Shown: positions 1 to 8,017 of the stretch, piece by piece | Layout of the letters: every line of letters begins with the position of its first letter | Position numbering within the stretch: the first letter of the stretch is position 1 | From: JADHUC01 sp964617665 | Lineage (GTDB): Bacteria > Planctomycetota > Planctomycetia > Pirellulales > Pirellulaceae | DNA: 15,304 bases | NCBI GenBank assembly: GCA_964617665.1 | Contig: CAZUAH010000321.1 | Coordinates: 1-15,304, forward strand | Reading direction: 5' to 3' | The notes under the pieces: model-generated | The model's database searches: none | What the model saw: the letters and a program-made list of their open reading frames with translations, nothing else | What the model was told of the DNA's origin: nothing | Made by a program: the position numbers and the translations under genes

Positions 1-2664
1 TCGCCGAATATCCGGCTCGTCATCGAGAATCCAACAGCATTTTGGTGCCGAGGAAGATTTCGTTATCAGGTGCAAGTTGGACTCGCCCCATGTCACAGCG
101 CCGTCGCCGAGCAGGAACAAATCGGCGTTCGGGGACTTCTGCTTAGCCCACGTTGGCGATGTCGCTTCGCGAAGGGCCTGTTCCAGGTCGGTGGCACCTT
201 CCAGCACTAACGTGTGCGCGTATTCCATGAGTCGCGCCACATTGTCCGGCGTGTTCTCAACGAATCTGTCTTGCCACCAGTGCGTTTCGACATTGAACTC
301 CAATACAGCGAACTGCTTCAGCGTGTCGCGGTTGCGGTCCAGGATGTTCCTCAGTAATGCCAGCCAGACGTTGAACCGTTCTGGATTGGAACTGAGCGAT
401 GTATCCAGCAGGAATACGGCATGCGACGCCCCGGCGACTTCCTCTCCGGCGTCTAGCGACGGATTGACTTCTGTCGCGAAGAAATCACCGGCCTGTGGAT
501 CCTGGCCGACCAGCATCAACGCGCCCGGTTCGTGCAGCCGCAGTTGAACCGAATCGGTTCCTGGGTCCTTGAAGTGGTAGTAGGCCTGTCCGCCCGACGT
601 GAACGGCTTCGTGGCCGGCGTTACCTGCGCCTCGATTCCCGGCAGCGCGGCCACGTTTATGTCCACGACGCACTGACCGCGATCGTCCGGCAACTCCAGG
701 TTGTAGACCAGATCCGGTTCGTCGTGTTGAAGGTTCACGTCATAGCCGACGACAATGCGATGCAGCTTGCCGGGCGCCAGTGGAAACACCTTGGCGTTGA
801 ACATACCGGCACCCGACCATTCGACCAGCGCCGGGTCGACACGCCGACGAGTTGTCTCGGCGTAGGCGTAGCTGGCCTTCTCGCGAGGCACGATGCGAGC
901 CTCTTTCACGCGGCTCCAACTGTCGCCGCGCGCCTTGAGGATGTTGTGGGGGAGATTGTGTGTGGCGCGGAGCAAGTCGGCACTCAGGAATCCGGCGTCG
1001 GCAAGCTGGTCCACCTGCGGGCGATATTCGTATACGGTCTCGCCAAACGCAAAGTAGTACAGCGACGCTTCGTTCGGCAGCCTCAGCTTAAACGTGCCCT
1101 CCAATTGCCGATCGCGATCGTTGTAGAAGTAGTAGTCCAGCACAACGCGAGCGCGAAATCCGTCCACCACAACATTGGCCTGCATACCCTCCAACAGCAG
1201 TTCGTCCTTCTCACCAACGATCAATCGAGTCGCGTTCGGAGAAGCCTTGGCCCGCCGCCATGTACGTTTGGGTTTCGGTTCAGTCGGCGCCGTACGTAAG
1301 CGTCTTGTGCTTACCCGATCCCGCACTTGGACGGCACCTCGCTGCTTCTTCTCGACGATCTGGGCAACGGACCGATCTGGATCCGTCTTTAGCACGACTG
1401 CACGTCCGACGTTGACATCGCCACGAAAGACTTCGAGGTGATGGCCGACGCGCAAGCCGTCGTCCGAACCGATGGAGATTTCGATGAGATTGCGTTCGCC
1501 AATCGCGGTGACGATCCCATTCGCAACGGGTGGAATCAAGTCGACGAGGTCAGACCGCTCCAACGCCATCTTGTCCATCACACGCTTGTATTCCGAAATC
1601 TGTGCGGCGAGTTCCAGGTTGCGTTCCCGGAAATTCTGTAGAAACGAATCTACCGTTTCAGATTTGTCATTGGTCTTTACAAGTCGATTGAACTGCATCT
1701 CACGATCCGCCTGCGTCGCGCGAATCTCCTTCCTAAGGCTTTCAACTTCCCGCTTCAGGCTTGCCAAGTCCGGATCCAATGCAGCCAATCTCTGTTGCGC
1801 ATCCTCCAACTGCGGCTCCAACGTTCCAGTAGCATGTCGACGAGCGGCCGTTTCTCGGGCTGTCTCGTCCCGAAGATCGTCCAGGCGACGCTTCAATTCT
1901 CCATTGCCCCGCAGTAAGTCGCTGAACAGGAGACTGCGGTCTTCAGCCGCAGCACGGTTCTCCTTCGCCAACATGCGTCTTTCGTCGTACTCCACGATCC
2001 GACGAGCGGATTCTCGAATGGCGCTTTGAGTTTCGGCACGCAGACGATGCTGTACTTCCTTGTCCAGGTCGGTCGAACGCTCGACCGTCTCCAATAGGAG
2101 CTTGAGATCGCGCTGAGCACGTTCGGGGTCCACTCCCATTCGTTCGCGTGCTTCGTTCAACACGGTGTCCACTTCGCTCATCTCCGAGAGCTTGCCGAAC
2201 TCTTCAGTTTCTTGGACCTGCTTCAGAAATGCGCCTTCATCACTGTCCATGAACTCTTCCAAGAGGTTCCGAGGAACTTCTTCCTGGGCCGCTTCCCTGT
2301 CGTTGCTTGAGCCGACGGGCTTGCGCGTCCTGACGGAGGTCGGATCACCGTCGTCGTGTAAGACGTCTTTCGCCGTCGACGCCGCTTCGCTCATTGCTAT
2401 TGTGTGTTGACTGCGCTGGTTCCAGTATCGGATGCCGGCCCCGACTCCGACGGCTGCAGCCAGCAGACTCGTCGCCAGCGCAAGCAGCGACAACCGTTTG
2501 CGCCAAGTTGGCTTCATGCGGGACGGATCGCCTGAGCTATCAACCGGCTCGCCCGCCACCGACAGTATCTGTTCGGACAAGTCCGGCGGCTGTCGTTCGC
2601 CGAGCTTCTCGGACAACGCGAGATCCACGAGCCGATCTTCATACTCGTCGCGTTTATCGGTCAT
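1..2664 (-). CDS. Membrane-anchored VIT-VWA protein with coiled coil, partner of the upstream ECF sigma factor (3' end beyond window)
   Basis: The frame is open from ATG 2664 to the left edge (888 codons), so the C-terminus is missing. Domains in order: a charged N-terminus (1-48) with the stretch LVDLALSEKLGERQPPDLS; one membrane helix (about 58-78); an acidic linker; a long Glu/Arg/Gln-rich coiled-coil region (about 170-368); a compact module (about 378-450) with IEISIGSDDGLRVGHHLEVF; a VIT domain (about 485-645, VVVDGFRARVVLDYYFYND then FNAKVFPLAPGKLHRIVVGY); and a VWA domain from about 747. The VWA MIDAS is intact: DTSLS (754-758), Thr825 in GATDL, and Asp854 in LLGDG. VIT-VWA pairs are known from inter-alpha-trypsin inhibitor heavy chains and many bacterial surface proteins, where the MIDAS binds a metal and a protein ligand. 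The start codon lies inside the sigma gene's last codons, so the two are probably translationally coupled. Inference: the short cytoplasmic N-terminus holds the sigma factor and the outer domains sense a ligand or cell-surface state. The domain calls are strong; the anti-sigma role is not proven. Confidence 0.88.
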   Translation of the reverse strand, partial: MTDKRDEYEDRLVDLALSEKLGERQPPDLSEQILSVAGEPVDSSGDPSRMKPTWRKRLSLLALATSLLAAAVGVGAGIRYWNQRSQHTIAMSEAASTAKDVLHDDGDPTSVRTRKPVGSSNDREAAQEEVPRNLLEEFMDSDEGAFLKQVQETEEFGKLSEMSEVDTVLNEARERMGVDPERAQRDLKLLLETVERSTDLDKEVQHRLRAETQSAIRESARRIVEYDERRMLAKENRAAAEDRSLLFSDLLRGNGELKRRLDDLRDETARETAARRHATGTLEPQLEDAQQRLAALDPDLASLKREVESLRKEIRATQADREMQFNRLVKTNDKSETVDSFLQNFRERNLELAAQISEYKRVMDKMALERSDLVDLIPPVANGIVTAIGERNLIEISIGSDDGLRVGHHLEVFRGDVNVGRAVVLKTDPDRSVAQIVEKKQRGAVQVRDRVSTRRLRTAPTEPKPKRTWRRAKASPNATRLIVGEKDELLLEGMQANVVVDGFRARVVLDYYFYNDRDRQLEGTFKLRLPNEASLYYFAFGETVYEYRPQVDQLADAGFLSADLLRATHNLPHNILKARGDSWSRVKEARIVPREKASYAYAETTRRRVDPALVEWSGAGMFNAKVFPLAPGKLHRIVVGYDVNLQHDEPDLVYNLELPDDRGQCVVDINVAALPGIEAQVTPATKPFTSGGQAYYHFKDPGTDSVQLRLHEPGALMLVGQDPQAGDFFATEVNPSLDAGEEVAGASHAVFLLDTSLSSNPERFNVWLALLRNILDRNRDTLKQFAVLEFNVETHWWQDRFVENTPDNVARLMEYAHTLVLEGATDLEQALREATSPTWAKQKSPNADLFLLGDGAVTWGESNLHLITKSSSAPKCCWILDDEPDIRR

Positions 2665-3178
2665 GATTCAGCCTCCTCTCGACACAACGCCGCAACACGT
2701 CACGCGTACGTCGCAGCAAGGTCTTTACGCCGTCTTCAGTCATCCCGAGAGCGGTGGCGATCTCGGCGCGCGAACAGCTCTCGCGATAGAACATGTCGGT
2801 GGCAGTTTTGGGACGGCCTTCGAGTTCCTTCAGACAATCGCCCAAGGCGTCCAAGTACGCGTTGCCGTCGGCATCGCCCATCCGATCCGCCCAAACGTCT
2901 TCGGCCGTCTCCAGATCCTCGACCGATGGGCCGTTGCGCGCCTTCCGGACGGCCATCAGCAACTGCCGCCGGGCCACCGCCCGTAAGTATGCGGCGGCTT
3001 GGATGCGTCCACGGTACTCGAACGGCTTCCCGAGCACTGCCAGGAACGTCTCTTGCGTTAGATCGTCCGCTTGCGATTCGTCGCATCCCAGAAATCGGAG
3101 ATACCGCCATACACCGGCCTGGTGCTCGCGCACCAGATCCGCGGCGTCGATCCGTTCACGGGCGATTACAGTGCTCAC
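2654..3178 (-). CDS. ECF-type RNA polymerase sigma factor (sigma-70 family)
   Basis: A 174-residue protein of normal ECF length. Region 2 is at about 14-80, with the core-binding motif DDLTQETFLAVL (38-49) and the region 2.3/2.4 stretch AAAYLRAVARRQLLMAVRKA. Region 4 is at about 108-171, with the helix-turn-helix SRAEIATALGMTEDGVKTLLRRTRDVLRR. It would direct RNA polymerase to a specific promoter set. The start is GTG at 3178: an in-frame TGA lies two codons upstream, so no longer start exists. No clear Shine-Dalgarno sequence is visible. The TAA stop overlaps the start of the downstream VIT-VWA gene by 11 bp, the usual layout of a sigma factor and its membrane regulator. No neighbouring gene encodes a zinc-binding or DUF-type anti-sigma protein, which makes the VIT-VWA protein the best candidate partner. 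The ECF subgroup cannot be told from the sequence by eye. Confidence 0.93.
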   Translation of the reverse strand: MSTVIARERIDAADLVREHQAGVWRYLRFLGCDESQADDLTQETFLAVLGKPFEYRGRIQAAAYLRAVARRQLLMAVRKARNGPSVEDLETAEDVWADRMGDADGNAYLDALGDCLKELEGRPKTATDMFYRESCSRAEIATALGMTEDGVKTLLRRTRDVLRRCVERRLNHDR

Positions 3179-3281
3179 ATCTCAAGAAGTGCAGCGAGGA
3201 GACAAAAAGGGTTCAGGATTTCGCCAAAACACTTCGTAACGCCACTGGCGACTTATTGCACGGCAATGACCGCCTGGAATT

Positions 3282-3353
3282 GTACGATGGCCCTCCGAGG
3301 CCGTCGGGAATCGGCGCTCCTTCGAAAGCGACGGCCTCGGAGGGCCATCGTAC
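3282..3353. repeat. 25-bp perfect inverted repeat with 22-nt loop, probable interspersed palindromic (REP/MITE-like) element
   Basis: The arms are 3282-3306 and 3329-3353 and are exact reverse complements; the core of the left arm is GATGGCCCTCCGAGGCC. The loop is 3307-3328. The element lies between the divergently transcribed sigma factor and DPP IV genes, so it is not placed as a terminator for either. It is GC-rich and has no following T-tract. It makes up most of the notable content of the 332-bp gap 3181-3512; no gene is supported there. Short ORFs across it have low-complexity reading (for example YDGPPRPS and ASEGHRT on opposite arms) and look like products of the palindrome. Confidence 0.8.
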
Positions 3354-3500
3354 GGGTCCTGTGACGAATCCTCGTCGAATGTGCAACGCAAGTTATGAGC
3401 CTAGCGATGCCGCAGAAGGTGAACTATTCTTGTATTGTGGACGGCAAATCGTTCGCAATACGCAGATATGCCCTTCACAGAGAACACCATCACCGCGCCC

Positions 3501-3504
3501 GGAG
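3501..3504 (+). promoter_or_regulatory. Ribosome binding site of the DPP IV gene
   Basis: GGAG lies 8 nt before ATG 3513 and supports that start over any downstream Met codon. The signal peptide begins directly at this ATG. Confidence 0.6.
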
Positions 3505-3512
3505 ACTGAAAA

Positions 3513-5753
3513 ATGATATCACGCTTGACATGCCTGTTCATGATAACACTTGTTACACTCCCGCTTTCCGGGGGCGAAAAGAAGGAAGACCCGTCTCTTC
3601 TGACGGTGGCTCGTATCTACGACTCGAAGGAGTTCGACGCCGAGCCCTTCTCAGCTCGCTGGATGAAGGACGGTTCGGGATATGTCAAGCTCGAAGCGTC
3701 CACTGCTCAGGCTGGCGGGAAAGACGTTGTCCGATACGATCCGCAAACGGGCGAATCGGAGGTCTTGGTATCTGCCGCGCACTTGGTGCCGCCAGGGGAA
3801 TCGTCGCCGCTTCCGCTCGACGGCTACGCCTTTTCCAATGATCGGTCCCTGGTATTGATCTACACGAATTCGAAACGAGTCTGGCGCCGCAACACGCGCG
3901 GCGACTATTGGGTTTTGGATCGAGCCAGTCGCGAGGTGCGGAAAGTCGGCGGGGACGCTCAGCCTTCCACTTTGATGTTCGCCAAGTTCTCGCCTACCGG
4001 CAGACACGTGGCGTACGTTCGAGAGAACAATATCTACGTGGAAGACCTCCAAAGTCATGGAATCACCGCGCTGACCACGTCCGGCTGCGAACACATTGTC
4101 AACGGAACGTTCGACTGGGTCTACGAGGAGGAGTTCGGCATACGCGACGGTTTCGCGTGGAGCCCGGATGGCAAGTCGATTGCGTATTGGCAAATCGACA
4201 CCGAGGGCGTTGGCACATTTCCGCTAGTGAACAACACCGACTCGCTGTATCCCAAAGTCTTCACCTTCGCCTATCCCAAAGTGGGCCAACGGAATTCGGC
4301 TTGTCGCGTCGGTGTGGCGGACATCAAGGGCGGCGAAACTCGATGGCTGGACGTGCCCGGCGACTCGCGCAATCACTACATTGCCCGCATGAGTTGGGCC
4401 GCGAAATCGGGCCAGATCGTGCTTCAGCAATTGAATCGGCTGCAGAACACAAATCAAGTCATGATCGCCGATCCTCGCACCGGTCACGTCAAGACAGTCT
4501 TGACCGAACGAGACGACGCGTGGGTGAATGTCCATGACGAACTGATGTGGCTATCTGATGGGGTGCGATTCACGTGGGTCAGCGAACGCGACGGCTGGCG
4601 ACACGCCTACATCGCCGACCGAGCGGGCAAGAAGATCCAACTTGTCACACCGGGAGATTACGACGTCATCAAGCTGTTGCACGTTGATGAAGACCGCAGG
4701 TTCGTCTACTTCATCGCATCGCCTGATAACCCAACTCAGCGTTACCTTTACCGCATCCGACTGGATGGTACAGAACTCAAACGACTGACTCCTCCAGATC
4801 AAGCTGGCATACACGATTATCAGATCTCGCCCGACGGTCGCTGGGCGATTCACAGTTGGTCGTCGTTCGATTCGCCGCCCAAGGTCGAATTGGTTGAACT
4901 GCCCGACCACAAACAGAAAACGGTATTGGCGGACAACAAGGAGTTGGTCCAGAAGATTGGCAGGCTCCGGCAGTGCGAGACGGAGTTCTTCCGTGTCGAC
5001 ATTGGGGACGGAATCGAGTTAGACGCTTGGTGCATCAAGCCGGCCGAAATCAAACCGAGCAAAAAGTATCCGTTGTTGGTCTATGTCTACGGTGAACCGG
5101 CAGGCCAAACAGTGTTGGATCGCTGGGGCGGCAGTAGCTTCTTGTGGCACATGATGCTGGCGCAACGCGGCTACGTGGTCATGAGCTTCGATAATCGCGG
5201 CACCCCGGCGCCAAGAGGCGGCGAGTGGCGCAAGGTGGTCTATCGACAGGTCGGAATTCTCGCTCCCGTCGAGCAAGCTGCAGCCGTGAAGAAGGTGCTG
5301 GCCGAGCGCAGCTACATTGATCCCGAACGCGTTGGCGTTTGGGGGTGGAGCGGCGGTGGTTCCATGAGCCTGAACGCCATTTTCAAGTATCCCGACCTGT
5401 ATAAGACGGCCATGTCCGTCGCACCGGTCAGCAACCAGCGTTATTACGATACCATTTACCAGGAACGTTACATGGGACTGCCAAACGACAATGTCGACGG
5501 GTTCATCAAGGGATCGCCCATCAATTACGCCGATCAACTCGAAGGCAATCTACTGATCGTTCATGGCACGCGCGACGACAACGTCCACTATCAGTCGACC
5601 GAAGCGCTGGTTAACGAACTGATCAAACACAACAAGCGATTTACCATGATGGCCTACCCCAACCGCAGTCACTCCATTCGAGAAGGCGCAAACACAACCC
5701 GCCATCTGCGCGAGCTGTTGACGCGATATCTCATGGAAAACCTCCCCCCGTAG
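3513..5753 (+). CDS. Secreted dipeptidyl-peptidase IV-type serine peptidase (family S9)
   Basis: A 746-residue protein, the normal length for DPP IV. It removes N-terminal dipeptides, usually after Pro or Ala, and probably acts outside the cytoplasm, since it starts with a signal peptide (MISRLTCLFMITLVTLPLSG). An eight-bladed-type propeller (about 50-520) carries the substrate N-terminus anchor DWVYEEEF (Glu205-207), as in true DPP IV enzymes. The alpha/beta hydrolase domain (about 530-746) has YVYGEP near its start, FDNRGTPAPRGGEW, the nucleophile elbow GWSGGG (Ser613), Asp688 in HGTRDDNVH, and His720 in PNRSHSI. The Ser-Asp-His spacing (75 and 32 residues) is close to the human enzyme. The elbow has Gly where human DPP IV has Tyr (GWSYGG). 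The gene stands alone, reading away from the sigma factor. Its last 85 bp overlap an antisense ORF that appears to be a gene remnant. The substrate is probably protein-derived peptides, used as a nutrient source. Confidence 0.95.
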   Translation: MISRLTCLFMITLVTLPLSGGEKKEDPSLLTVARIYDSKEFDAEPFSARWMKDGSGYVKLEASTAQAGGKDVVRYDPQTGESEVLVSAAHLVPPGESSPLPLDGYAFSNDRSLVLIYTNSKRVWRRNTRGDYWVLDRASREVRKVGGDAQPSTLMFAKFSPTGRHVAYVRENNIYVEDLQSHGITALTTSGCEHIVNGTFDWVYEEEFGIRDGFAWSPDGKSIAYWQIDTEGVGTFPLVNNTDSLYPKVFTFAYPKVGQRNSACRVGVADIKGGETRWLDVPGDSRNHYIARMSWAAKSGQIVLQQLNRLQNTNQVMIADPRTGHVKTVLTERDDAWVNVHDELMWLSDGVRFTWVSERDGWRHAYIADRAGKKIQLVTPGDYDVIKLLHVDEDRRFVYFIASPDNPTQRYLYRIRLDGTELKRLTPPDQAGIHDYQISPDGRWAIHSWSSFDSPPKVELVELPDHKQKTVLADNKELVQKIGRLRQCETEFFRVDIGDGIELDAWCIKPAEIKPSKKYPLLVYVYGEPAGQTVLDRWGGSSFLWHMMLAQRGYVVMSFDNRGTPAPRGGEWRKVVYRQVGILAPVEQAAAVKKVLAERSYIDPERVGVWGWSGGGSMSLNAIFKYPDLYKTAMSVAPVSNQRYYDTIYQERYMGLPNDNVDGFIKGSPINYADQLEGNLLIVHGTRDDNVHYQSTEALVNELIKHNKRFTMMAYPNRSHSIREGANTTRHLRELLTRYLMENLPP

Positions 5754-6265
5754 TTCTGTGGTCGCAGTCTAGCCGCAGCGACACTGTTGTCAGCCGCATC
5801 AATGATGACGCAGACAACTGCCTCTGGATTGCGAGCCAAACGAAGCGACATCTTCGTGAGCAATTGCTCTCGACCAAATGCGTCGAGGTGTCCCATAAAC
5901 ACATCCGCTAATCGGCGAATCAAGCTACCAGCAGATGAAGGCGCCCTCTTACCGCGTGTGCCCCCGGCCATCGTCCAAGGTGCGGACGGGTCGGTAGTGC
6001 TATATTTCAGCTGAAAATAGACAACTCGCGACGCATGCCCAAGACCATGGCCCCCGTAGTACTCAGTCAAGTCAACGGCAAGCAACTTGTGTCCGGAAGG
6101 ATCGACCGTAACGGCATCGACGGGAGTTGTCCCCTCGGGCTTTACGGCGACAAGTTCCGTTCGTGGTTTCAACAGCTCAAGTGAACGTCGTACGGCCCAG
6201 TCAAGATGGAAGTCATCTCCAGCATTCGATGTGGAAGCGTCTACTGCTCTACAATCATCGCTCAT
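5669..6265 (-). pseudogene. N-terminal remnant of a large NTPase-type protein with a Cap4/DUF4297-like nuclease domain
   Basis: A 198-codon ORF starting at ATG 6265. Residues 1-165 look like a real domain: AGDDFHLDWAVRRSLELLKP, then KLLAVDLTEYYGG, then VVYFQLKYST and a basic stretch ending LIRRLADVF. The acidic VDLTEYY followed by QLK fits a PD-(D/E)xK-type nuclease site, as in Cap4/DUF4297-like N-terminal domains of large ATPase proteins, often defence-related, usually far longer than this. The remaining 30 or so residues are read from the antisense strand of the DPP IV gene's last codons (5669-5753) and are not native-like, so the true coding sequence appears to break off near 5755, at the peptidase stop codon. 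The rest of the gene is absent. Alternatively it could be a short stand-alone gene. The family resemblance is from pattern memory, with no profile search; the fragment call is moderately sure. Confidence 0.55.
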
Positions 6266-6685
6266 TCGTATCCCAGTTTTTCATTTCGCACGGCCGAGAA
6301 GCCTACCCCGGGGCTTCTGGCCAAAACACGGGGAATGCAGATAGCCGGGACAGGCCCAATATTGGCTATTTCGGTCACGTTGGCGAGACTCTCTGCATCC
6401 CGTGTTTCGGAAGTACTGCTGCGGTGTCCCACGTCTTGAACCGAGACGTGCGCGGGATGCGTTTGTCGCTGCGGGATGAAACTTTCGAAGCATTCGACTG
6501 GACGAGGACATGGCCAACGAGTTGAGGCTCGGGTTCGGGCAACAATTACTCTTTCGGGCAAGGAAAGCCGCACCTCGGAGCCCAGACAAGTCGCTATGAA
6601 TCAGACACGGCACTTGCATACAGTTCTTCGTTTGTCAAAATCAGAAGCTATTCCCCAAAGCAATACGCTGACCAGGAGGTGTAGC
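6266..6685. other. 420-bp intergenic region without a supported gene
   Basis: The region separates the nuclease-like remnant (minus) from the Gfo/Idh/MocA gene (plus). Several ORFs of 77-132 codons cross it on both strands, but none has a recognisable domain, good start context or continuous protein-like composition. One imperfect hairpin is visible: 6297-6303 (AGAAGCC) pairs with 6312-6318 (GGCTTCT), and outer GGCC arms (6292-6295 with 6319-6322) extend it past a one-base bulge. It has no T-tract. The region may be debris left by loss of the upstream gene, together with the oxidoreductase promoter, which I could not locate. Confidence 0.5.
6674..6679 (+). promoter_or_regulatory. Ribosome binding site deciding the start of the Gfo/Idh/MocA gene
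   Basis: A full AGGAGG lies 6 nt before ATG 6686. The same frame is open upstream to 6476, but the Tat signal peptide begins at 6686, so this site fixes the start. Confidence 0.8.
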
Positions 6686-8008
6686 ATGAGCGAAAGACTA
6701 AACAGACGCCGTTTCTTGCAGGCAGGTGCTACTGCGGGTCTGGCTGCGGTTGCCGTGCCTTGTTTCATTCCTTCTCGCGCACTGGGCGCGAACGATCGCG
6801 TCGTATTGGGTGCGATCGGCGTGGGCAAACGTGGAGGAATGGGCCAATTGGGCCGAGGCTTCGCGTCCCGCGCTCAATATGCGGCCGCTGCCGACGTCTA
6901 CTTGCCGCGCGCACAGAAGTTTGCCGAGTCGTCTGGAGCCCAGCATGTTTATCGGGACTACCGCAAACTGCTCGAACAAAAAGACATCGACGCGGTCGTC
7001 GTGGCGACCCCGCATCGCTGGCATGCGCTCAATTGCATTCATGCCGCCCAGGCGGGCAAGGACATCTACTGTGAGAAGCCGCAGACCTACACGATTCCGG
7101 AAGGGCGAAAGATTGTCGAGGCAGTACGCAAGTACGAACGCGTTTTCCAGACCGGAACGCAGCAGCGCTCGGGCCGGAACGAGTACACCGGCTGCATGTA
7201 CGTGCGAAACGGTGCTATTGGCAAAGTGAAACGAGTCCTCGCGTCGAATTACTGCAGCCCCATGGAGCCCAAGTATCCCGAGCAAGACATCCCCGATGGC
7301 CTGGATTGGGATATGTGGTGCGGACCGGCCGAACCGCCGCCGTTCAATTTCGTCATATGGGACAACAGCAGCAATCCAAGCTGGGTTTCTATCCGGCCGT
7401 TTTCGGGCGGGGAGATGACCGATTGGGGCGCCCATGGTCTCGACATGGCGCAATGGGGACTCGGCATGGACGAAAGCGGTCCGGTGGAAGTCTGGACCGA
7501 GGGCGAGCCGTTCAAATCAATGACAAGCACGCCCGAGGCGCCCGGCGGACGACACCGAGGCCCCAGAGCGCCAAAGGTCTGCATGAAATACCCTGGTGAC
7601 ATCGTCATGGAACTTGACGGCGGTCCTGGCAACAGCGGTGTGCGTTTCGTTGGCGAAAAGGGGAGCATTGCCGTTACCCGCGGCAGGTTCCGATCCGACC
7701 CCGCCGAGTTGACCGCCGAACCGCTCAAGGACCCCAAGGTCCAACTGTACCGCAGCGAAGACCACGCCGGTAATTGGCTAGAGTGCATTAAAGAGCGCCG
7801 CGACCCGGTGGCTCGTGCCGAGATCGGTCACCGCTCGGTCACGATTTGCCACTTGGCCAATATTGCCCGCTGGGTCAGCGAAGCCACCGGAGAAACCGGA
7901 CAGAAGCTTCTTTGGGACGCACAGCAGGAGCGGTTTACCAACAGCCCAGAGGCGAATCATTTCCTAAACGCGTCCTGGCGCAAGCCGTACCAATTGCCTG
8001 AGATTTAG
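6686..8008 (+). CDS. Tat-exported Gfo/Idh/MocA-family oxidoreductase
   Basis: A 440-residue NAD(P)-dependent oxidoreductase of the glucose-fructose oxidoreductase/inositol dehydrogenase family, likely acting on a sugar or sugar derivative. A twin-arginine signal (NRRRFLQAGATAGLAAVAVP, residues 6-25) implies folded export with bound cofactor. The Rossmann domain has the dinucleotide loop GAIGVGKRGG (42-51) and the family motif EKP (130-132) in DIYCEKP. The C-terminal domain carries MTDWGAHGLDMAQWGLG (244-260), where His250 and Asp253 sit in the likely catalytic region. The length is usual for the planctomycete members of the family. The start is chosen by the RBS and the Tat motif, not the longer open frame. 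It ends 9 bp from the stop of the convergent membrane-protein gene. The substrate cannot be told; nearby sulfatases suggest polysaccharide breakdown, but there is no shared operon. Confidence 0.93.
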   Translation: MSERLNRRRFLQAGATAGLAAVAVPCFIPSRALGANDRVVLGAIGVGKRGGMGQLGRGFASRAQYAAAADVYLPRAQKFAESSGAQHVYRDYRKLLEQKDIDAVVVATPHRWHALNCIHAAQAGKDIYCEKPQTYTIPEGRKIVEAVRKYERVFQTGTQQRSGRNEYTGCMYVRNGAIGKVKRVLASNYCSPMEPKYPEQDIPDGLDWDMWCGPAEPPPFNFVIWDNSSNPSWVSIRPFSGGEMTDWGAHGLDMAQWGLGMDESGPVEVWTEGEPFKSMTSTPEAPGGRHRGPRAPKVCMKYPGDIVMELDGGPGNSGVRFVGEKGSIAVTRGRFRSDPAELTAEPLKDPKVQLYRSEDHAGNWLECIKERRDPVARAEIGHRSVTICHLANIARWVSEATGETGQKLLWDAQQERFTNSPEANHFLNASWRKPYQLPEI

Positions 8009-8017
8009 TTGAACGTA

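Noticed and set aside
532..1299. 255-codon plus-strand ORF
   Set aside because: It is antisense to the VIT domain, which has clear motifs on the minus strand.
3182..3391. Small minus-strand ORF across the 3282-3353 palindrome
   Set aside because: Its sequence is made largely by the inverted repeat; no start signal or domain is seen.
6127..6619. Overlapping ORFs on both strands between the nuclease-like remnant and the oxidoreductase gene
   Set aside because: No domain, weak start context and competing frames; treated as non-coding or gene debris.
6476..6685. Longer 5' extension of the Gfo/Idh/MocA frame
   Set aside because: The Tat signal and a full AGGAGG point to ATG 6686; the extra 70 codons look unlike any known N-terminus.
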